Shown piece after piece: positions 44,099 to 54,182 of a stretch of 64,000 nucleotides of DNA. A model generated the notes under the pieces. The model was not told where the DNA came from. It made no database searches and saw only the letters and a program-made list of their open reading frames with translations. Position 1 is the stretch's first letter; each line of letters begins with the position of its first letter. The position numbers and the translations under genes were made by a program. The stretch comes from Bacteroidales bacterium UBA5382 (GTDB lineage Bacteria > Bacteroidota > Bacteroidia > Bacteroidales > Dysgonomonadaceae), in assembly GCA_002409745.1 (NCBI GenBank), contig DHOU01000002.1, forward strand, positions 48,416 to 112,415. The letters are read 5' to 3'.

Positions 44099-44127
44099 TC
44101 TATTTACCGAGGTCTCCGGTTGCCCAA

Positions 44128-45033
44128 CTATTGATGGAACGACACGGCGGTATCGGTTACCGTCAACGATGTTTTAGCGCCCATAATCAACGGGAAATTC
44201 AACTTCACATGCCCTGCGGGAAAATCGAAGGCAATCGGAAACGTATATTCGTTCACCGCCATACGGATAGATTCGTTCAAGGTGGCGTACATCGAATTGT
44301 CCTCCTCATAATCGGTAAATTGTCCTACAATCAAGCCGCTTATTTTGTCGAAAACACCCGCGAGCTTCAATTGATATATCATCCGGTCGACACGATAAGG
44401 CGCTTCGCCGACATCCTCGATAAACAAAATACCATTCGAGGGAATCATTGCTATCCGCGAACCCAATAATCCGCAGAACACCGATAAGTTGCCTCCGAAA
44501 AGCCTTCCCGAAGCACGTCCCTTCCGGTTGAGAAAGACATTTTTGTTCACCGGAATCTTATACCGAACCGGTTGCCCAGCCAGGATACTTTTGGTATACC
44601 GCACGGCAACATCCTCGTCGCCTTCATCGGCAAAATGCTTCGCCATCGGCCCGTGGATCGATTGAATGCCATTCGTCTGCAAGGCGGCATGCAACGCGGT
44701 GATATCGCTAAAGCCCACAACCCATTTGGGCGTGAGCTTCACGTGCGTAAAATCCAACTTATCCAATAGATGCACCACACCGTATCCCCCCCGGGAGCAA
44801 AAGACAAGCTTCACCTCAGGATCATCCAACGCTTGTTGCAAGTCATCGAGCCGTTGCTCCACAAATCCGCTGAAACGCCCCGTCTCGCGCAAGGCATTTG
44901 CGGCGATAGAGACCGTCAATCCCCACTTACGCAAAACAGCGGCGGCATCATTCACGATGCCCTCCTCTATTTTTCCTGCGGGCGAAAGAATAACCGCTTT
45001 ATCATTGAACTGAAGTGCCGGCGGACGTTTCAT
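44128..45033 (-). CDS. S66-family LD-carboxypeptidase (LdcA/MccF-like)
   Basis: A 301-residue cytoplasmic serine peptidase that removes the terminal D-Ala from murein tetrapeptides during cell-wall recycling. Characteristic blocks: VILSPAGKIEEG at the start, CSRGGYGVVHLLDKLDF, GFSDITALHAAL with the nucleophilic Ser, ILFIEDVGEAPYRVDRMIYQL with the catalytic Glu, and GHVKLNFPLIMGA with the catalytic His near the end. All three triad residues are in place and length is typical. It lies 27 bp after gyrB. Confidence 0.92.
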   Translation of the reverse strand: MKRPPALQFNDKAVILSPAGKIEEGIVNDAAAVLRKWGLTVSIAANALRETGRFSGFVEQRLDDLQQALDDPEVKLVFCSRGGYGVVHLLDKLDFTHVKLTPKWVVGFSDITALHAALQTNGIQSIHGPMAKHFADEGDEDVAVRYTKSILAGQPVRYKIPVNKNVFLNRKGRASGRLFGGNLSVFCGLLGSRIAMIPSNGILFIEDVGEAPYRVDRMIYQLKLAGVFDKISGLIVGQFTDYEEDNSMYATLNESIRMAVNEYTFPIAFDFPAGHVKLNFPLIMGAKTSLTVTDTAVSFHQ

Positions 45034-45060
45034 TACAGTATCCCAGTAGATATCCGAAAG

Positions 45061-47058
<1,998 letters not shown>

Positions 47059-47091
47059 TCAAACAGTCCGGAAGGGCTGTCAAAAAGTGAA

Positions 47092-47099
47092 CAAATATA
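47092..47099 (-). promoter_or_regulatory. -7 element (TATATTTG) of gyrB
   Basis: Exact -7 consensus on the minus strand, about 73 bp upstream of the gyrB ATG, with the T-rich ATTATTTTTTG upstream as a possible -33 region. Confidence 0.55.
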
Positions 47100-47219
47100 C
47101 AAAAAATAATGGTCTTAACCAATTGTTTTTGATTTTTTAGCAAGGGGATTCGCATTCGTGCAAAACAAGAAAAGCGGATAATACATCCGCCTTATTTCTC
47201 CCACACGAAACGCATCCGC

Positions 47220-47525
47220 TTACCGTTCGTAATCGATCGCCACCCGCTCCGTTTTGACTTTACCGATAAACGCCACCACCTTCAAATGTTCGGGATGTAC
47301 GGCGTAGGTATGCAAATCGTCCAACGAATCAAAAAGGGCATCTAAGACAATGTCATAATTCCCGGCAGGCGCATCGGGATGATTCAGCCAGACATGGATG
47401 TCGCGAATAACGGGAATAACGGAGGTAAGCGCCTCGATACGCTCTTTAATGATGAGGGCATTCCGCTCTTTGGTATTGCCTTCGGCCTGATCGGCGAGCT
47501 TAAATAAAACAAGATGTTTAATCAT
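47220..47525 (-). CDS. Dabb (stress-responsive alpha-beta barrel) domain protein
   Basis: A 101-residue ferredoxin-like dimeric alpha/beta barrel protein: MIKHLVLFKLADQAEG at the start, then a helical stretch, IRDIHVWLNHPDAPAGNYDIVLDALFDSLDDLHTYAVHPEHLKVVAFI, all diagnostic for Dabb. Function in bacteria is not settled. Monocistronic, just downstream of the MITE insertion (16 bp from its end), so the element sits in its promoter region. Confidence 0.9.
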   Translation of the reverse strand: MIKHLVLFKLADQAEGNTKERNALIIKERIEALTSVIPVIRDIHVWLNHPDAPAGNYDIVLDALFDSLDDLHTYAVHPEHLKVVAFIGKVKTERVAIDYER

Positions 47526-47540
47526 ATCTTTTCTTCTTTA

Positions 47541-47722
47541 GAGACTGTTTAAATTTCTTTCGCGATTCAAAAAGAATTATTTTTTAGCAGTGTTCTTTCT
47601 CGTTTTGGCGATAATAGCGGGCTATTTGAGCCAAATAAGAGGAAGAAGAATACAAAAAAGAAACTTTTTGAAGGCGAAGAATCGTTTCATTAGAGCCTTT
47701 CGTAAGAAATTTAAACAGTTTC
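47541..47722. mobile_element. 182-bp MITE-like element with TTA target duplications
   Basis: The left terminal repeat GAGACTGTTTAAATTTCTT (47541-47559) matches the inverted right end (47704-47722, GAAACTGTTTAAATTTCTT read outward to inward) with a single mismatch, and the next bases still agree (TCG/ACG). Both ends are flanked by the direct repeat TTA (47538-47540 and 47723-47725). No intact transposase is inside; a minus-strand frame ending YYRQNEKEHC is probably a remnant of the parent transposase's 3' end. A 3-bp TNA duplication would fit an IS5-type parent. It lies between rpsT and the Dabb gene. Confidence 0.78.
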
Positions 47723-47803
47723 TTAACGTATTCGGCGGCTAAAATACAAAAAAAGCCGGACATAATCCGGCATTTCAATATTGTTTTGAATGAATAGAAA
47801 AGC

Positions 47804-48055
47804 TTACAAACTATTGACGTGAGCGGCAAGTTTGGATTTCAAATTATTGGCTTTATTTTGATGAATTACCTTCTTCTTAGCCAGTTTATCCAACATGGAG
47901 CACACTTCAGGATACATTTTTTGAGCTTCATCCTTAGACGTGAGGGAGCGCATTTTACGAACCGAGTTCCTGACTGTGCGTGAAACATAGCGGTTTGATA
48001 AACGGCGGGTCTTTATTTGTCTAATTCTTTTTTCTGCTGATTTGTGATTGGCCAT
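47804..48055 (-). CDS. rpsT: 30S ribosomal protein S20
   Basis: An 83-residue basic protein that binds 16S rRNA. The N-terminus [35 protein letters not shown] is the S20 signature, and the C-terminal half ([27 protein letters not shown]) is the usual long helix. It follows tRNA-Glu on the same strand with a 38-bp gap and no promoter between, so the two are likely co-transcribed from the element at 48220-48227. Confidence 0.96.
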   Translation of the reverse strand: MANHKSAEKRIRQIKTRRLSNRYVSRTVRNSVRKMRSLTSKDEAQKMYPEVCSMLDKLAKKKVIHQNKANNLKSKLAAHVNSL

Positions 48056-48093
48056 CTCTTAGTGACTTATATGTATTAATATATTATTTATTG

Positions 48094-48165
48094 TAGCCCA
48101 TAGGGGAATCGAACCCCTCTTTCAAGAATGAAAATCTTGCGTCCTAACCGATAGACGAATGGGCC
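48094..48165 (-). tRNA. tRNA-Glu (anticodon UUC)
   Basis: On the minus strand, a seven-base acceptor (GGCCCAT with ATGGGCT, one G-T pair), the D arm with GGTTAG, the anticodon stem CAAGA/TCTTG around TTTTCAT giving anticodon TTC, and the T arm AGGGG-TTCGATT-CCCCT. The discriminator is A, and CCA is not encoded. 72 nt. Confidence 0.95.
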
Positions 48166-48219
48166 ATTCAGGACGCATATTTTCATTGAAAAATATCCTC
48201 GTTCCTCAAATTGCGGGTG

Positions 48220-48227
48220 CAAATATA
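48220..48227 (-). promoter_or_regulatory. Promoter of tRNA-Glu - rpsT
   Basis: -7 TATATTTG on the minus strand with a TTTTG at about the -33 position (48247-48251). It is 55 bp upstream of the tRNA 5' end. Confidence 0.6.
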
Positions 48228-48336
48228 GAATGTTTTTTTTTAACTTCAAAACATTTCGTCCATTTTTTACGAAAACAGGATGCTACCAAAATGAAAAGAA
48301 ACAAATGATTTCCTTTTTATTCCAAATAAAATAGGG

Positions 48337-48344
48337 TATATTTG
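48337..48344 (+). promoter_or_regulatory. -7 element of the toxin-antitoxin pair, giving an almost leaderless transcript
   Basis: TATATTTG lies only 11 bp before the antitoxin ATG at 48356. With transcription starting about 7 bp after the box, the 5' leader would be about 5 nt or less. Confidence 0.55.
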
Positions 48345-48355
48345 TAGAAAAAAAT

Positions 48356-48559
48356 ATGACCAACAAAGTAATAGCAACTATTGACGTCACTCATCCTTGC
48401 GGGCATAAAATCGTGCGGGACCTGCAAAACAAAAGAGGCGTAAAACTCGAGTACCCGCTTCCTGAAGATATCGAAAATGTACTGACACATGAAGAAATAT
48501 TTGCAAAAGCAGAAAAGAAACTAAACGATCATTATGGTACCAACTATAAATTAAAATGA
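48356..48559 (+). CDS. Antitoxin of a RelE/ParE-type module
   Basis: A 67-residue acidic/charged protein, MTNKVIATIDVTHPCGHKIVRDL at the start and a helical C-terminus (THEEIFAKAEKKLNDHYGTNYKLK). No DNA-binding fold is obvious to me, but size, the 4-bp overlap (ATGA) with the toxin and the close promoter identify it as the antitoxin partner. Similar small unclassified antitoxins precede RelE/ParE toxins in many Bacteroidota. Confidence 0.8.
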   Translation: MTNKVIATIDVTHPCGHKIVRDLQNKRGVKLEYPLPEDIENVLTHEEIFAKAEKKLNDHYGTNYKLK

Positions 48560-48867
48560 ACAAATTCCGCATCGTCTATTCACGACAAGCCGACCGCGAT
48601 ATGGACGATTTAACCGATGCTATCCTATATAAATATAAAGCTCCACTTACGGCTTTTCGTTATATTCAAGGATTGAAAGACAGTATTGAGCAACTACATC
48701 GGAATGCGGAAGTTTTTCCTTTTTTTAATAACGAAATACTTATCGTTCGTTTTGGAGCAAATATTCGCCGAATCAATTACAAGAAAATGGCAATTATCTA
48801 TACCGTACATGACAAAATTGTTTATATACACCGCATCCTGCCCGCGAATTTGATCATTACTTCTTAA
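48556..48867 (+). CDS. RelE/ParE-family toxin
   Basis: A 103-residue toxin: NKFRIVYSRQADRDMDDLTDAILYKYKAPLTAFRYIQGLKDSIEQLHRNAEVFPFF matches the N-terminal helices of ParE/RelE, and INYKKMAIIYTVHDKIVYIHRILPANLI is the C-terminal beta-strand region. Whether it targets gyrase (ParE) or ribosome-bound mRNA (RelE) is not clear from the catalytic positions. Its start overlaps the antitoxin stop. Confidence 0.87.
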   Translation: MNKFRIVYSRQADRDMDDLTDAILYKYKAPLTAFRYIQGLKDSIEQLHRNAEVFPFFNNEILIVRFGANIRRINYKKMAIIYTVHDKIVYIHRILPANLIITS

Positions 48868-48939
48868 CACCTCCCGAAATTCTGTCCGGCAGATTCCATT
48901 AAATACTATCGGGAAATTGGTTAATCCGAATTTTTTGAT

Positions 48940-48947
48940 TATTTTTG
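48940..48947 (+). promoter_or_regulatory. Promoter of rpmH
   Basis: -7 box TATTTTTG, about 40 bp upstream of the L34 start. Confidence 0.55.
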
Positions 48948-48985
48948 CAGCCCGAAATAGAAAACAGATATAAAATAAATATATA

Positions 48986-49132
48986 ATGAAAAGAACGTAT
49001 CAACCCTCGAACACGAAACGAAAGAACAAACACGGATTTCGTTCCAGAATGGCAACTAAAAACGGCCGGAGAGTGCTTGCCGCTCGTCGTGCCAAAGGTC
49101 GCGCAAAGCTATCCGTATCGGATGAGTATTAA
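48986..49132 (+). CDS. rpmH: 50S ribosomal protein L34
   Basis: A 48-residue protein: [19 protein letters not shown], then [19 protein letters not shown] and the ending LSVSDEY, a full L34. It binds 23S rRNA. The reading frame is intact and ends at TAA 49130-49132. It is separate from dnaA and rnpA here, as is usual in Bacteroidales, where it precedes the PASTA/rluD/ddl group. Confidence 0.97.
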   Translation: MKRTYQPSNTKRKNKHGFRSRMATKNGRRVLAARRAKGRAKLSVSDEY

Positions 49133-49198
49133 CTAGCGTCCGATAAGACTCCATAAAAGAGGCATGAAATGAATTACGCATCATTCTTGCTTTAAAGT

Positions 49199-49220
49199 AA
49201 GCCGGTAATACCGGCTTTTT
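49199..49220 (+). terminator. Rho-independent terminator after rpmH
   Basis: AAGCCGG-taat-ACCGGCTT hairpin followed by TTT, 67 bp after the rpmH stop. Confidence 0.8.
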
Positions 49221-49275
49221 GTCGTTCGTACAAACTCTTTTTCGATGAGGATGTATCCGGCAAGCATTTTTTTGT

Positions 49276-49283
49276 TATTTTTG
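49276..49283 (+). promoter_or_regulatory. Promoter of the PASTA-rluD-ddl operon
   Basis: -7 box TATTTTTG with a TTTTTTTG -33-like stretch just upstream, about 50 bp before the PASTA gene. Confidence 0.55.
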
Positions 49284-49332
49284 TAGTCATATAAAAGTCC
49301 TTTTTGGAGAAACAGACCCTATTGCATTATCT

Positions 49333-49989
49333 ATGAATAAAAAACAATCTCAACATAGCATTTTCGGCAACAGTATCCTAAAGAATATAGTGATTATCGT
49401 TGTCACCGCCATCGTATTAGTGGTGCTGACCCTCCTCTTCCTGAGGGTGTACACCCGCCATGGGCAAAACATCATCGTGCCTAAACTCGAAGGACTTCAA
49501 GTGGGCGAAGCAAACGTGCTACTCAAGAACAAAGGACTTCATGGCGAAGTGGTCGATTCGATTTATCAAATGGATGCCGTGCCGGGAGCAATCGTCGATC
49601 AAACGCCTAAGCCCGACAACAAAGTGAAAGCCGGCCGTGCGATTTATCTAACGGTTTATTCAAAAAATCCTCAGCAAATAGCGATCCCTCAATTAGTCGA
49701 TTATTCTTCACGACAGGCCATTGCGCTCCTCAATTCCCTGGGTTTTACGAATTTGGAGATCGAGGAAGTGCCGTCGCAATACAGCGGATTGGTTTTGGGC
49801 GTCGAATACAGAGGACGGCAATTGACTACGGACGAAAAAATCCCGGCGGGAGCTACGCTAAAGCTCATTGTCGGCAGCGGGATGAGCAGCGATACGATCA
49901 GCCGGGAGGACGGAAGCGCCTTGCCGCCCGAGACAACCCCTCAGAATGGCGGAGAAGAGAAAAAGGGGGTAGACGAATCATTTTTTTAA
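49333..49989 (+). CDS. PASTA-domain membrane protein
   Basis: A 218-residue protein with a cytoplasmic N-terminus, one transmembrane helix (about 18-40, IVIIVVTAIVLVVLTLLFL) and three periplasmic PASTA repeats (about 48-112, 113-180 and a partial third): IIVPKLEGLQVGEANVLLKNKGLHG, then VDQTPKPDNKVKAGRAIYLTV. PASTA domains recognise peptidoglycan or beta-lactams. There is no kinase domain. Its position ahead of the pseudouridine synthase and ddl is conserved in Bacteroidales and suggests a cell-wall role. The acidic tail ends in FF. Confidence 0.9.
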   Translation: MNKKQSQHSIFGNSILKNIVIIVVTAIVLVVLTLLFLRVYTRHGQNIIVPKLEGLQVGEANVLLKNKGLHGEVVDSIYQMDAVPGAIVDQTPKPDNKVKAGRAIYLTVYSKNPQQIAIPQLVDYSSRQAIALLNSLGFTNLEIEEVPSQYSGLVLGVEYRGRQLTTDEKIPAGATLKLIVGSGMSSDTISREDGSALPPETTPQNGGEEKKGVDESFF

Positions 49990-50007
49990 ACGATTGGAGT
50001 ACGATAA

Positions 50008-51135
50008 GTGAAAGAAGACGATCTTTACGACATACAAGATACCCCGGAAGAGGATGACGACCTGATGGATCACTCCGTCAGCGAGGATGAAAAGTACGAA
50101 CATTACCGGTTCGTAGCGGATAAAGGACAAAATCTGCTGCGTATCGATAAGTTTTTGTCTGTCCGTATAGAGAACATCTCCCGAAACCGTATACAACAAG
50201 CCGCCGATGCCGAATGCATTCTGGTAAACGATATTCCGGTGAAGGCCAGTTACCGCGTTAAACCGGATGACGTCATCTCGATCGTCATGGACCGCCCCCG
50301 AAGGGAGTTTGAAATCATCCCCGAGGACATTCCGCTGAATATCGTGTACGAAGACGACTCGGTGATGGTTATCAACAAACCGCCCGGAATGGTGGTACAT
50401 CCCGGCCACGGCAATTACACCGGCACGCTGCTCAATGCCATCGCCTATTATCTGAATTACGAGCAGGGCATCACGATGGACGACCCGCGACTGGGATTGG
50501 TACACCGTATAGACAAAGATACGTCGGGCTTGCTGGTGATTGCGAAAACGGAGCAAGCCAAAAGCAACCTGTCGTTGCAATTTTATCATAAAACCACCCG
50601 GCGGCAGTATGTGGCATTGGTATGGGGAGACCTGAAAGAAAACGAAGGGCGCATTGAAGGAAACGTGGGGCGCGACCCGAAAGACCGCATGATGATGCGT
50701 GTGTTTCCGGATGGCGATATGGGAAAACCGGCCGTCACACACTACAAGGTGCTGGAACGCTTCGGCTATGTGACGCTCGTGCAATGCCGCCTCGAAACAG
50801 GCCGCACGCACCAGATACGCGTGCATATGAAATATATCGGGCATACCCTCTTCAACGATAAGCGCTACGGCGGCGACGAAATATTGCGCGGCATTCGCCA
50901 CGTACGGTATAAGCAGTTTATATATAATTGTTTTGTGGCCTGCCCGCGCCAATGCCTGCATGCCGAAACGTTGGGCTTTATACATCCGGTGACGGGCGAG
51001 GAAATGTTTTTCCAAAGCGAGTTGCCGGCCGACATGCAAGAGGTGATACAAAAATGGCGCATCTACACCAGCGCCCGGGAAATAAAATTAAAGAATCATC
51101 CGGAACTAAGAAATGATCCGGATTCGGATCAGTAA
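50008..51135 (+). CDS. RluA-family 23S rRNA pseudouridine synthase (RluD-like)
   Basis: A 375-residue enzyme that converts uridine to pseudouridine in large-subunit rRNA. It has an N-terminal S4 RNA-binding domain (about 40-95, LRIDKFLSVRIENISRNRIQQAADAECILVND) and a catalytic domain with HRIDKDTSGLLVIAKT containing the catalytic Asp. Further blocks are VALVWGDL, LETGRTHQIRVHMKYIGHTLFNDKRYGG and CPRQCLHAETLGFIHP. The start is a GTG at 50008, preceded by GGAG nine bases upstream; the next ATG (50065) would remove about 20 acidic residues and has no ribosome-binding site. It is 18 bp after the PASTA gene. Confidence 0.93.
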   Translation: MKEDDLYDIQDTPEEDDDLMDHSVSEDEKYEHYRFVADKGQNLLRIDKFLSVRIENISRNRIQQAADAECILVNDIPVKASYRVKPDDVISIVMDRPRREFEIIPEDIPLNIVYEDDSVMVINKPPGMVVHPGHGNYTGTLLNAIAYYLNYEQGITMDDPRLGLVHRIDKDTSGLLVIAKTEQAKSNLSLQFYHKTTRRQYVALVWGDLKENEGRIEGNVGRDPKDRMMMRVFPDGDMGKPAVTHYKVLERFGYVTLVQCRLETGRTHQIRVHMKYIGHTLFNDKRYGGDEILRGIRHVRYKQFIYNCFVACPRQCLHAETLGFIHPVTGEEMFFQSELPADMQEVIQKWRIYTSAREIKLKNHPELRNDPDSDQ

Positions 51136-51144
51136 TCATCGAAT

Positions 51145-52125
51145 ATGAAAAAAAATATCGCCATTATTTGGGGAGGGTATTCGTCGGAAAAAGAAGTATC
51201 GGAACGAAGCGCTGCCGGTATCTATTCGTTTATCGACAAAGACCGCTATCACGCATATAAAGTGAAGATAGACCGCTCGTCATGGGAGGCGGAACATGAG
51301 GGTACGGCCTACCCGGTGGACAAAAACGACTTTAGCTTTACCACCGGGGAAAAGCGAATCGTCTTCGATTTCGCTTACATCACCATCCACGGCACGCCGG
51401 GCGAAGACGGCCTGTTGCAGGGATATTTCGACATGCTGCAAATCCCCTATTCCAATTGCGGGGTATTAGCCTCGTCGCTGAGCTTTAACAAGTACGTGTG
51501 CAATCACTTTTTGAAAGGCTCCGGCGTACGTATCGCCCCTTCGGTATGTGTACGGTCGGGAGATACGTATGACGGGGAGGAGATTATAAAAATGCTCGGA
51601 CTGCCGCTGTTTGTGAAACCCAACCTCGGCGGATCGAGTTTCGCCGTGACGAAAGTGAAGAAAGCCGGCGAACTCGTGCAGGCTGTATCGAAGGCTTTCG
51701 GCGAAGCGCCGGAGGTGATTATCGAGAAGTACGTAGCCGGCACGGAGGTGACGTGCGGATGCTTCGAAACGGCGAAAGGCTTCACCGTGCTGCCGCTTAC
51801 GGAGGTGGTGACGGATAACGAGTTTTTCGACTACGATGCCAAGTACAACGGGCAGGTGCAAGAGATCACTCCCGCCCGCATCGACGAGCGCGTGGCTCGC
51901 GAAATAGGGCAAACGACGAGGGATATTTATTTCCGCCTCGGGGCAAAAGGTATTATCCGGGCCGACTATATCGTTTCGGAAGAGCAACCGGTATTGCTCG
52001 AAGTAAATACGACGCCGGGCATGACGCAAACGAGCTTTATCCCCCAACAGGTGCACGCCGCGGGATTGTCGATGACGGATGTCCTTTCGGATATTATCGA
52101 GACGGAATATGATAAAAGACGATGA
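51145..52125 (+). CDS. ddl: D-alanine--D-alanine ligase
   Basis: A 326-residue ATP-grasp enzyme forming the D-Ala-D-Ala dipeptide for peptidoglycan. Blocks: IAIIWGGYSSEKEVSERSA (N-terminal), ITIHGTPGEDGLLQGYFDMLQIPYSNCGVLAS, FVKPNLGGSSFAVTKVK (ATP binding), VEIIEKYVAGTEVTCG-like VIIEKYVAGTEVTCG, and RADYIVSEEQPVLLEVNTTPGMTQTSFIPQQ with the Mg-binding Glu/Asn. It starts 9 bp after the rluD-type gene. In the substrate-specificity loop the Ddl lineage is typical for D-Ala rather than D-Lac. Confidence 0.95.
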   Translation: MKKNIAIIWGGYSSEKEVSERSAAGIYSFIDKDRYHAYKVKIDRSSWEAEHEGTAYPVDKNDFSFTTGEKRIVFDFAYITIHGTPGEDGLLQGYFDMLQIPYSNCGVLASSLSFNKYVCNHFLKGSGVRIAPSVCVRSGDTYDGEEIIKMLGLPLFVKPNLGGSSFAVTKVKKAGELVQAVSKAFGEAPEVIIEKYVAGTEVTCGCFETAKGFTVLPLTEVVTDNEFFDYDAKYNGQVQEITPARIDERVAREIGQTTRDIYFRLGAKGIIRADYIVSEEQPVLLEVNTTPGMTQTSFIPQQVHAAGLSMTDVLSDIIETEYDKRR

Positions 52126-52180
52126 GTGGTGAGTGGTGAATAGAGAATAGTAAGTGGTAGAGTGTAAATGATAACGCCTT
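52126..52180. repeat. Degenerate GTGGTGA/GAATAG simple repeat
   Basis: Directly after the ddl stop the sequence runs through GAGTGGTGAGTGGTGAATAG, then AGAATAGTAAGTGGTAGAGTG, short overlapping 7-9 bp units of the same words. It looks like slippage-generated filler and carries no gene. Confidence 0.5.
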
Positions 52181-52201
52181 TTTTATGTAAGAAAAAAAAC
52201 G

Positions 52202-53377
52202 ATGGAAACAACTGAATACAATATGTTTGACGATCTCCGCCCCTTTCGCGATGCGGAGATTCCGGAAGCCGTCGAAAGTCTTCTCTCGGACGATGCTTTC
52301 CGCCGCGCGTTAGAAGGATTTATCCGGCCCATAACATGGGCGCAGTTCACCCACACCCTGCAACAATGCCGCACCATCGAAGATATACAACGTTCTATTG
52401 TGCATCCGCTGTTTACCGGATTGATCGATACGACCACCGACGGCTGCCTGGCTGAGGGATGGGAGAAGATCAGCGACCGGCAAAGCCATCTGTTCATATC
52501 CAATCACCGCGACATCGTGCTCGACGCGGGCTTATTAAATATCTTGTTCTTCCGAAAAGGATTCGACACCACCGAAATCGCTATCGGCGACAACCTCCTT
52601 ATTTATCCCTGGATCCGGAATGTGGTTCGGATGAATAAGAGTTTTATCGTAAAACGGGGCGTGTCGGTACGGCAGATACTCGACGTGTCGAAACACTTGT
52701 CGGAATACGTGTACGATACGGTACAACGCCGCGAACAGTCGGTGTGGATCGCCCAGCGCGAAGGACGGGCGAAAGATTCGAACGACAAAACCCAGCACAG
52801 CCTGCTGAAAATGTTCACCCTCTATAACCGTTCGCAGCCCCTCGAGGCGCTGAAAGCGTTGCGCATCGCCCCGCTCGCCATTTCGTATGAATTCGACCCG
52901 TGCGACTATCTGAAAGCGAAAGAGTATCAGCTCAAGAGGGACGATGCCTCCTACAAAAAAACGACGGCCGACGACATCGAAAATATGCTGACGGGCATTA
53001 CCGGCTATAAGGGACGGGTGATGTTCCGCTTCGGGCAACCGATCAATCCGCGGCTCGGACAATTATCCGAGTCCCTCGACCGGGAAGCGGTAGTGACTGC
53101 CACGGCCGACCTTATCGACCGAGAAATTTACCGCAACTATTCGTTTTTCCCCTTTAATTATATTGCTTACGACCTGCTGTCGGGAAGCGACCGTTTTGTA
53201 TCGGAATATACCGCCGAAGACAAAAGGAACTTCGAGGCTTATCTCGATAAACAAGTCGGCAAGATCGATATCGAGCATAAAGACGAGGCTTTCTTACGCG
53301 GAAAAATCATTGAAATGTATGGGAATACTGTAAAAAACCGCCTTCTTGCCAATGAAAAACAGAGTGAGGATTCATGA
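52202..53377 (+). CDS. 1-acylglycerol-3-phosphate / glycerol-3-phosphate acyltransferase-like protein
   Basis: A 391-residue PlsC-superfamily protein. The HX4D catalytic motif is NHRDIVLD (about 98-105), preceded by HLFIS. The second motif with FIVKRG (about 143) and the acyl-acceptor motif VWIAQREGRAKDSNDKTQ (about 178-195, the EGxR block) follow. It has no predicted membrane helix. Extra helical regions at both ends, compared with the 200-250-residue PlsC core, match a Bacteroidota subfamily annotated as 1-acyl-sn-glycerol-3-phosphate acyltransferases. It acts on phospholipid or lipid A acylation at the membrane; the acyl acceptor is not decided. Confidence 0.87.
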   Translation: METTEYNMFDDLRPFRDAEIPEAVESLLSDDAFRRALEGFIRPITWAQFTHTLQQCRTIEDIQRSIVHPLFTGLIDTTTDGCLAEGWEKISDRQSHLFISNHRDIVLDAGLLNILFFRKGFDTTEIAIGDNLLIYPWIRNVVRMNKSFIVKRGVSVRQILDVSKHLSEYVYDTVQRREQSVWIAQREGRAKDSNDKTQHSLLKMFTLYNRSQPLEALKALRIAPLAISYEFDPCDYLKAKEYQLKRDDASYKKTTADDIENMLTGITGYKGRVMFRFGQPINPRLGQLSESLDREAVVTATADLIDREIYRNYSFFPFNYIAYDLLSGSDRFVSEYTAEDKRNFEAYLDKQVGKIDIEHKDEAFLRGKIIEMYGNTVKNRLLANEKQSEDS

Positions 53378-53994
53378 GGAAACGATTTTTATTTTGTATC
53401 TCCTTGTTGCTGTTGACAGCGGTCGCGTGTGAGAAAGAAACAGAGCGGATGGAGGACTATGTGGCCGACTTCGCCACGGTCGTCCGGGAAAACGACGCCG
53501 TAAAATTCCTTCTCGACAACAACCGCCTGCTGACCCCTTCGCCGCCGAGCGACTACACGGGAAAAGACGGCCAACGGGTCGTAATCAGCTACACGCCTTT
53601 GCAAGGCGACAGCGTAAAGATAAGGCAGGTAGGTGCGATTTTCACCGACGGCATCCGCCCCGACGGCTATCCCGAGCGTTGGGCGCACGATCCGGTGAAG
53701 ATACAAAGCATTTGGGTGGGTGGCGGCTACCTGAATATGATTTTGGAGGTGGAATACCATAGCAAGTCGCATGTCATTGCCTTGTTGCGCGACCCGTCGT
53801 CGGAAACCAACGACCTTTATTTCAGTCATTCGCGGGCGGACGACCCCGCGGGATATCCCAAAAAGATGTATGCATCGTTCCGCTTGAGCGAACTGCGCAC
53901 GGCGGGGCACGAAGAAGAGGCCGTCCCTTTCCGGCTGATTATTTACACCGACGAAGGTCTGCGCACCATGGAGTTTGTGCTGCCGTCGGAATAA
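53374..53994 (+). CDS. NigD-like lipoprotein
   Basis: A 206-residue lipoprotein (lipobox TAVACEKE) that overlaps the acyltransferase stop by 4 bp (ATGA). It has an N-terminal OB-like half (about 30-100, DYTGKDGQRVVISYTPLQGDSVKI) and a C-terminal immunoglobulin-like half with DPVKIQSIWVGGGYLNMILEVEYHSKSHVIALLRD. This is the NigD family architecture, originally named from a Bacteroides bacteriocin-associated locus. Function is unknown; cell-envelope location is likely. Confidence 0.83.
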   Translation: MRKRFLFCISLLLLTAVACEKETERMEDYVADFATVVRENDAVKFLLDNNRLLTPSPPSDYTGKDGQRVVISYTPLQGDSVKIRQVGAIFTDGIRPDGYPERWAHDPVKIQSIWVGGGYLNMILEVEYHSKSHVIALLRDPSSETNDLYFSHSRADDPAGYPKKMYASFRLSELRTAGHEEEAVPFRLIIYTDEGLRTMEFVLPSE

Positions 53995-54020
53995 GGCGCT
54001 AAAATACTTTCACGTAAGGG

Positions 54021-54182
54021 CCGAAACAAATAGTATGGAATAAACAGGCTTTGAATCAATTGGATCTGTCTATACAATACTGCATGAAAAATTTCGGAGA
54101 AAAGGCAGCCAAGGACTTTCTTATAAATGTGATGGAATATTCCGATGTCGTAGTCATTTTCCGTTACGGGCAGGCAACGTAA
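54021..54182 (+). pseudogene. Remnant of a RelE/ParE-type toxin gene
   Basis: The plus strand reads KQIVWNKQALNQLDLSIQY then CMKNFGEKAAKDFLINVMEYSD, the N-terminal helices of a ParE/RelE toxin, before running to a stop. There is no start codon (an in-frame TAA precedes by two codons), no antitoxin frame upstream, and the C-terminal half is missing. The fragment converges into the 3' end of the cytolysin-like gene. Confidence 0.68.

Noticed and set aside
47584..47829. 81-codon minus-strand frame ending YYRQNEKEHC
   Set aside because: Runs through the MITE and into rpsT; probably transposase debris within the element rather than a gene.
49978..51051. 357-codon minus-strand frame
   Set aside because: Antisense to the pseudouridine synthase, whose motifs are complete; no signal or family in the shadow.
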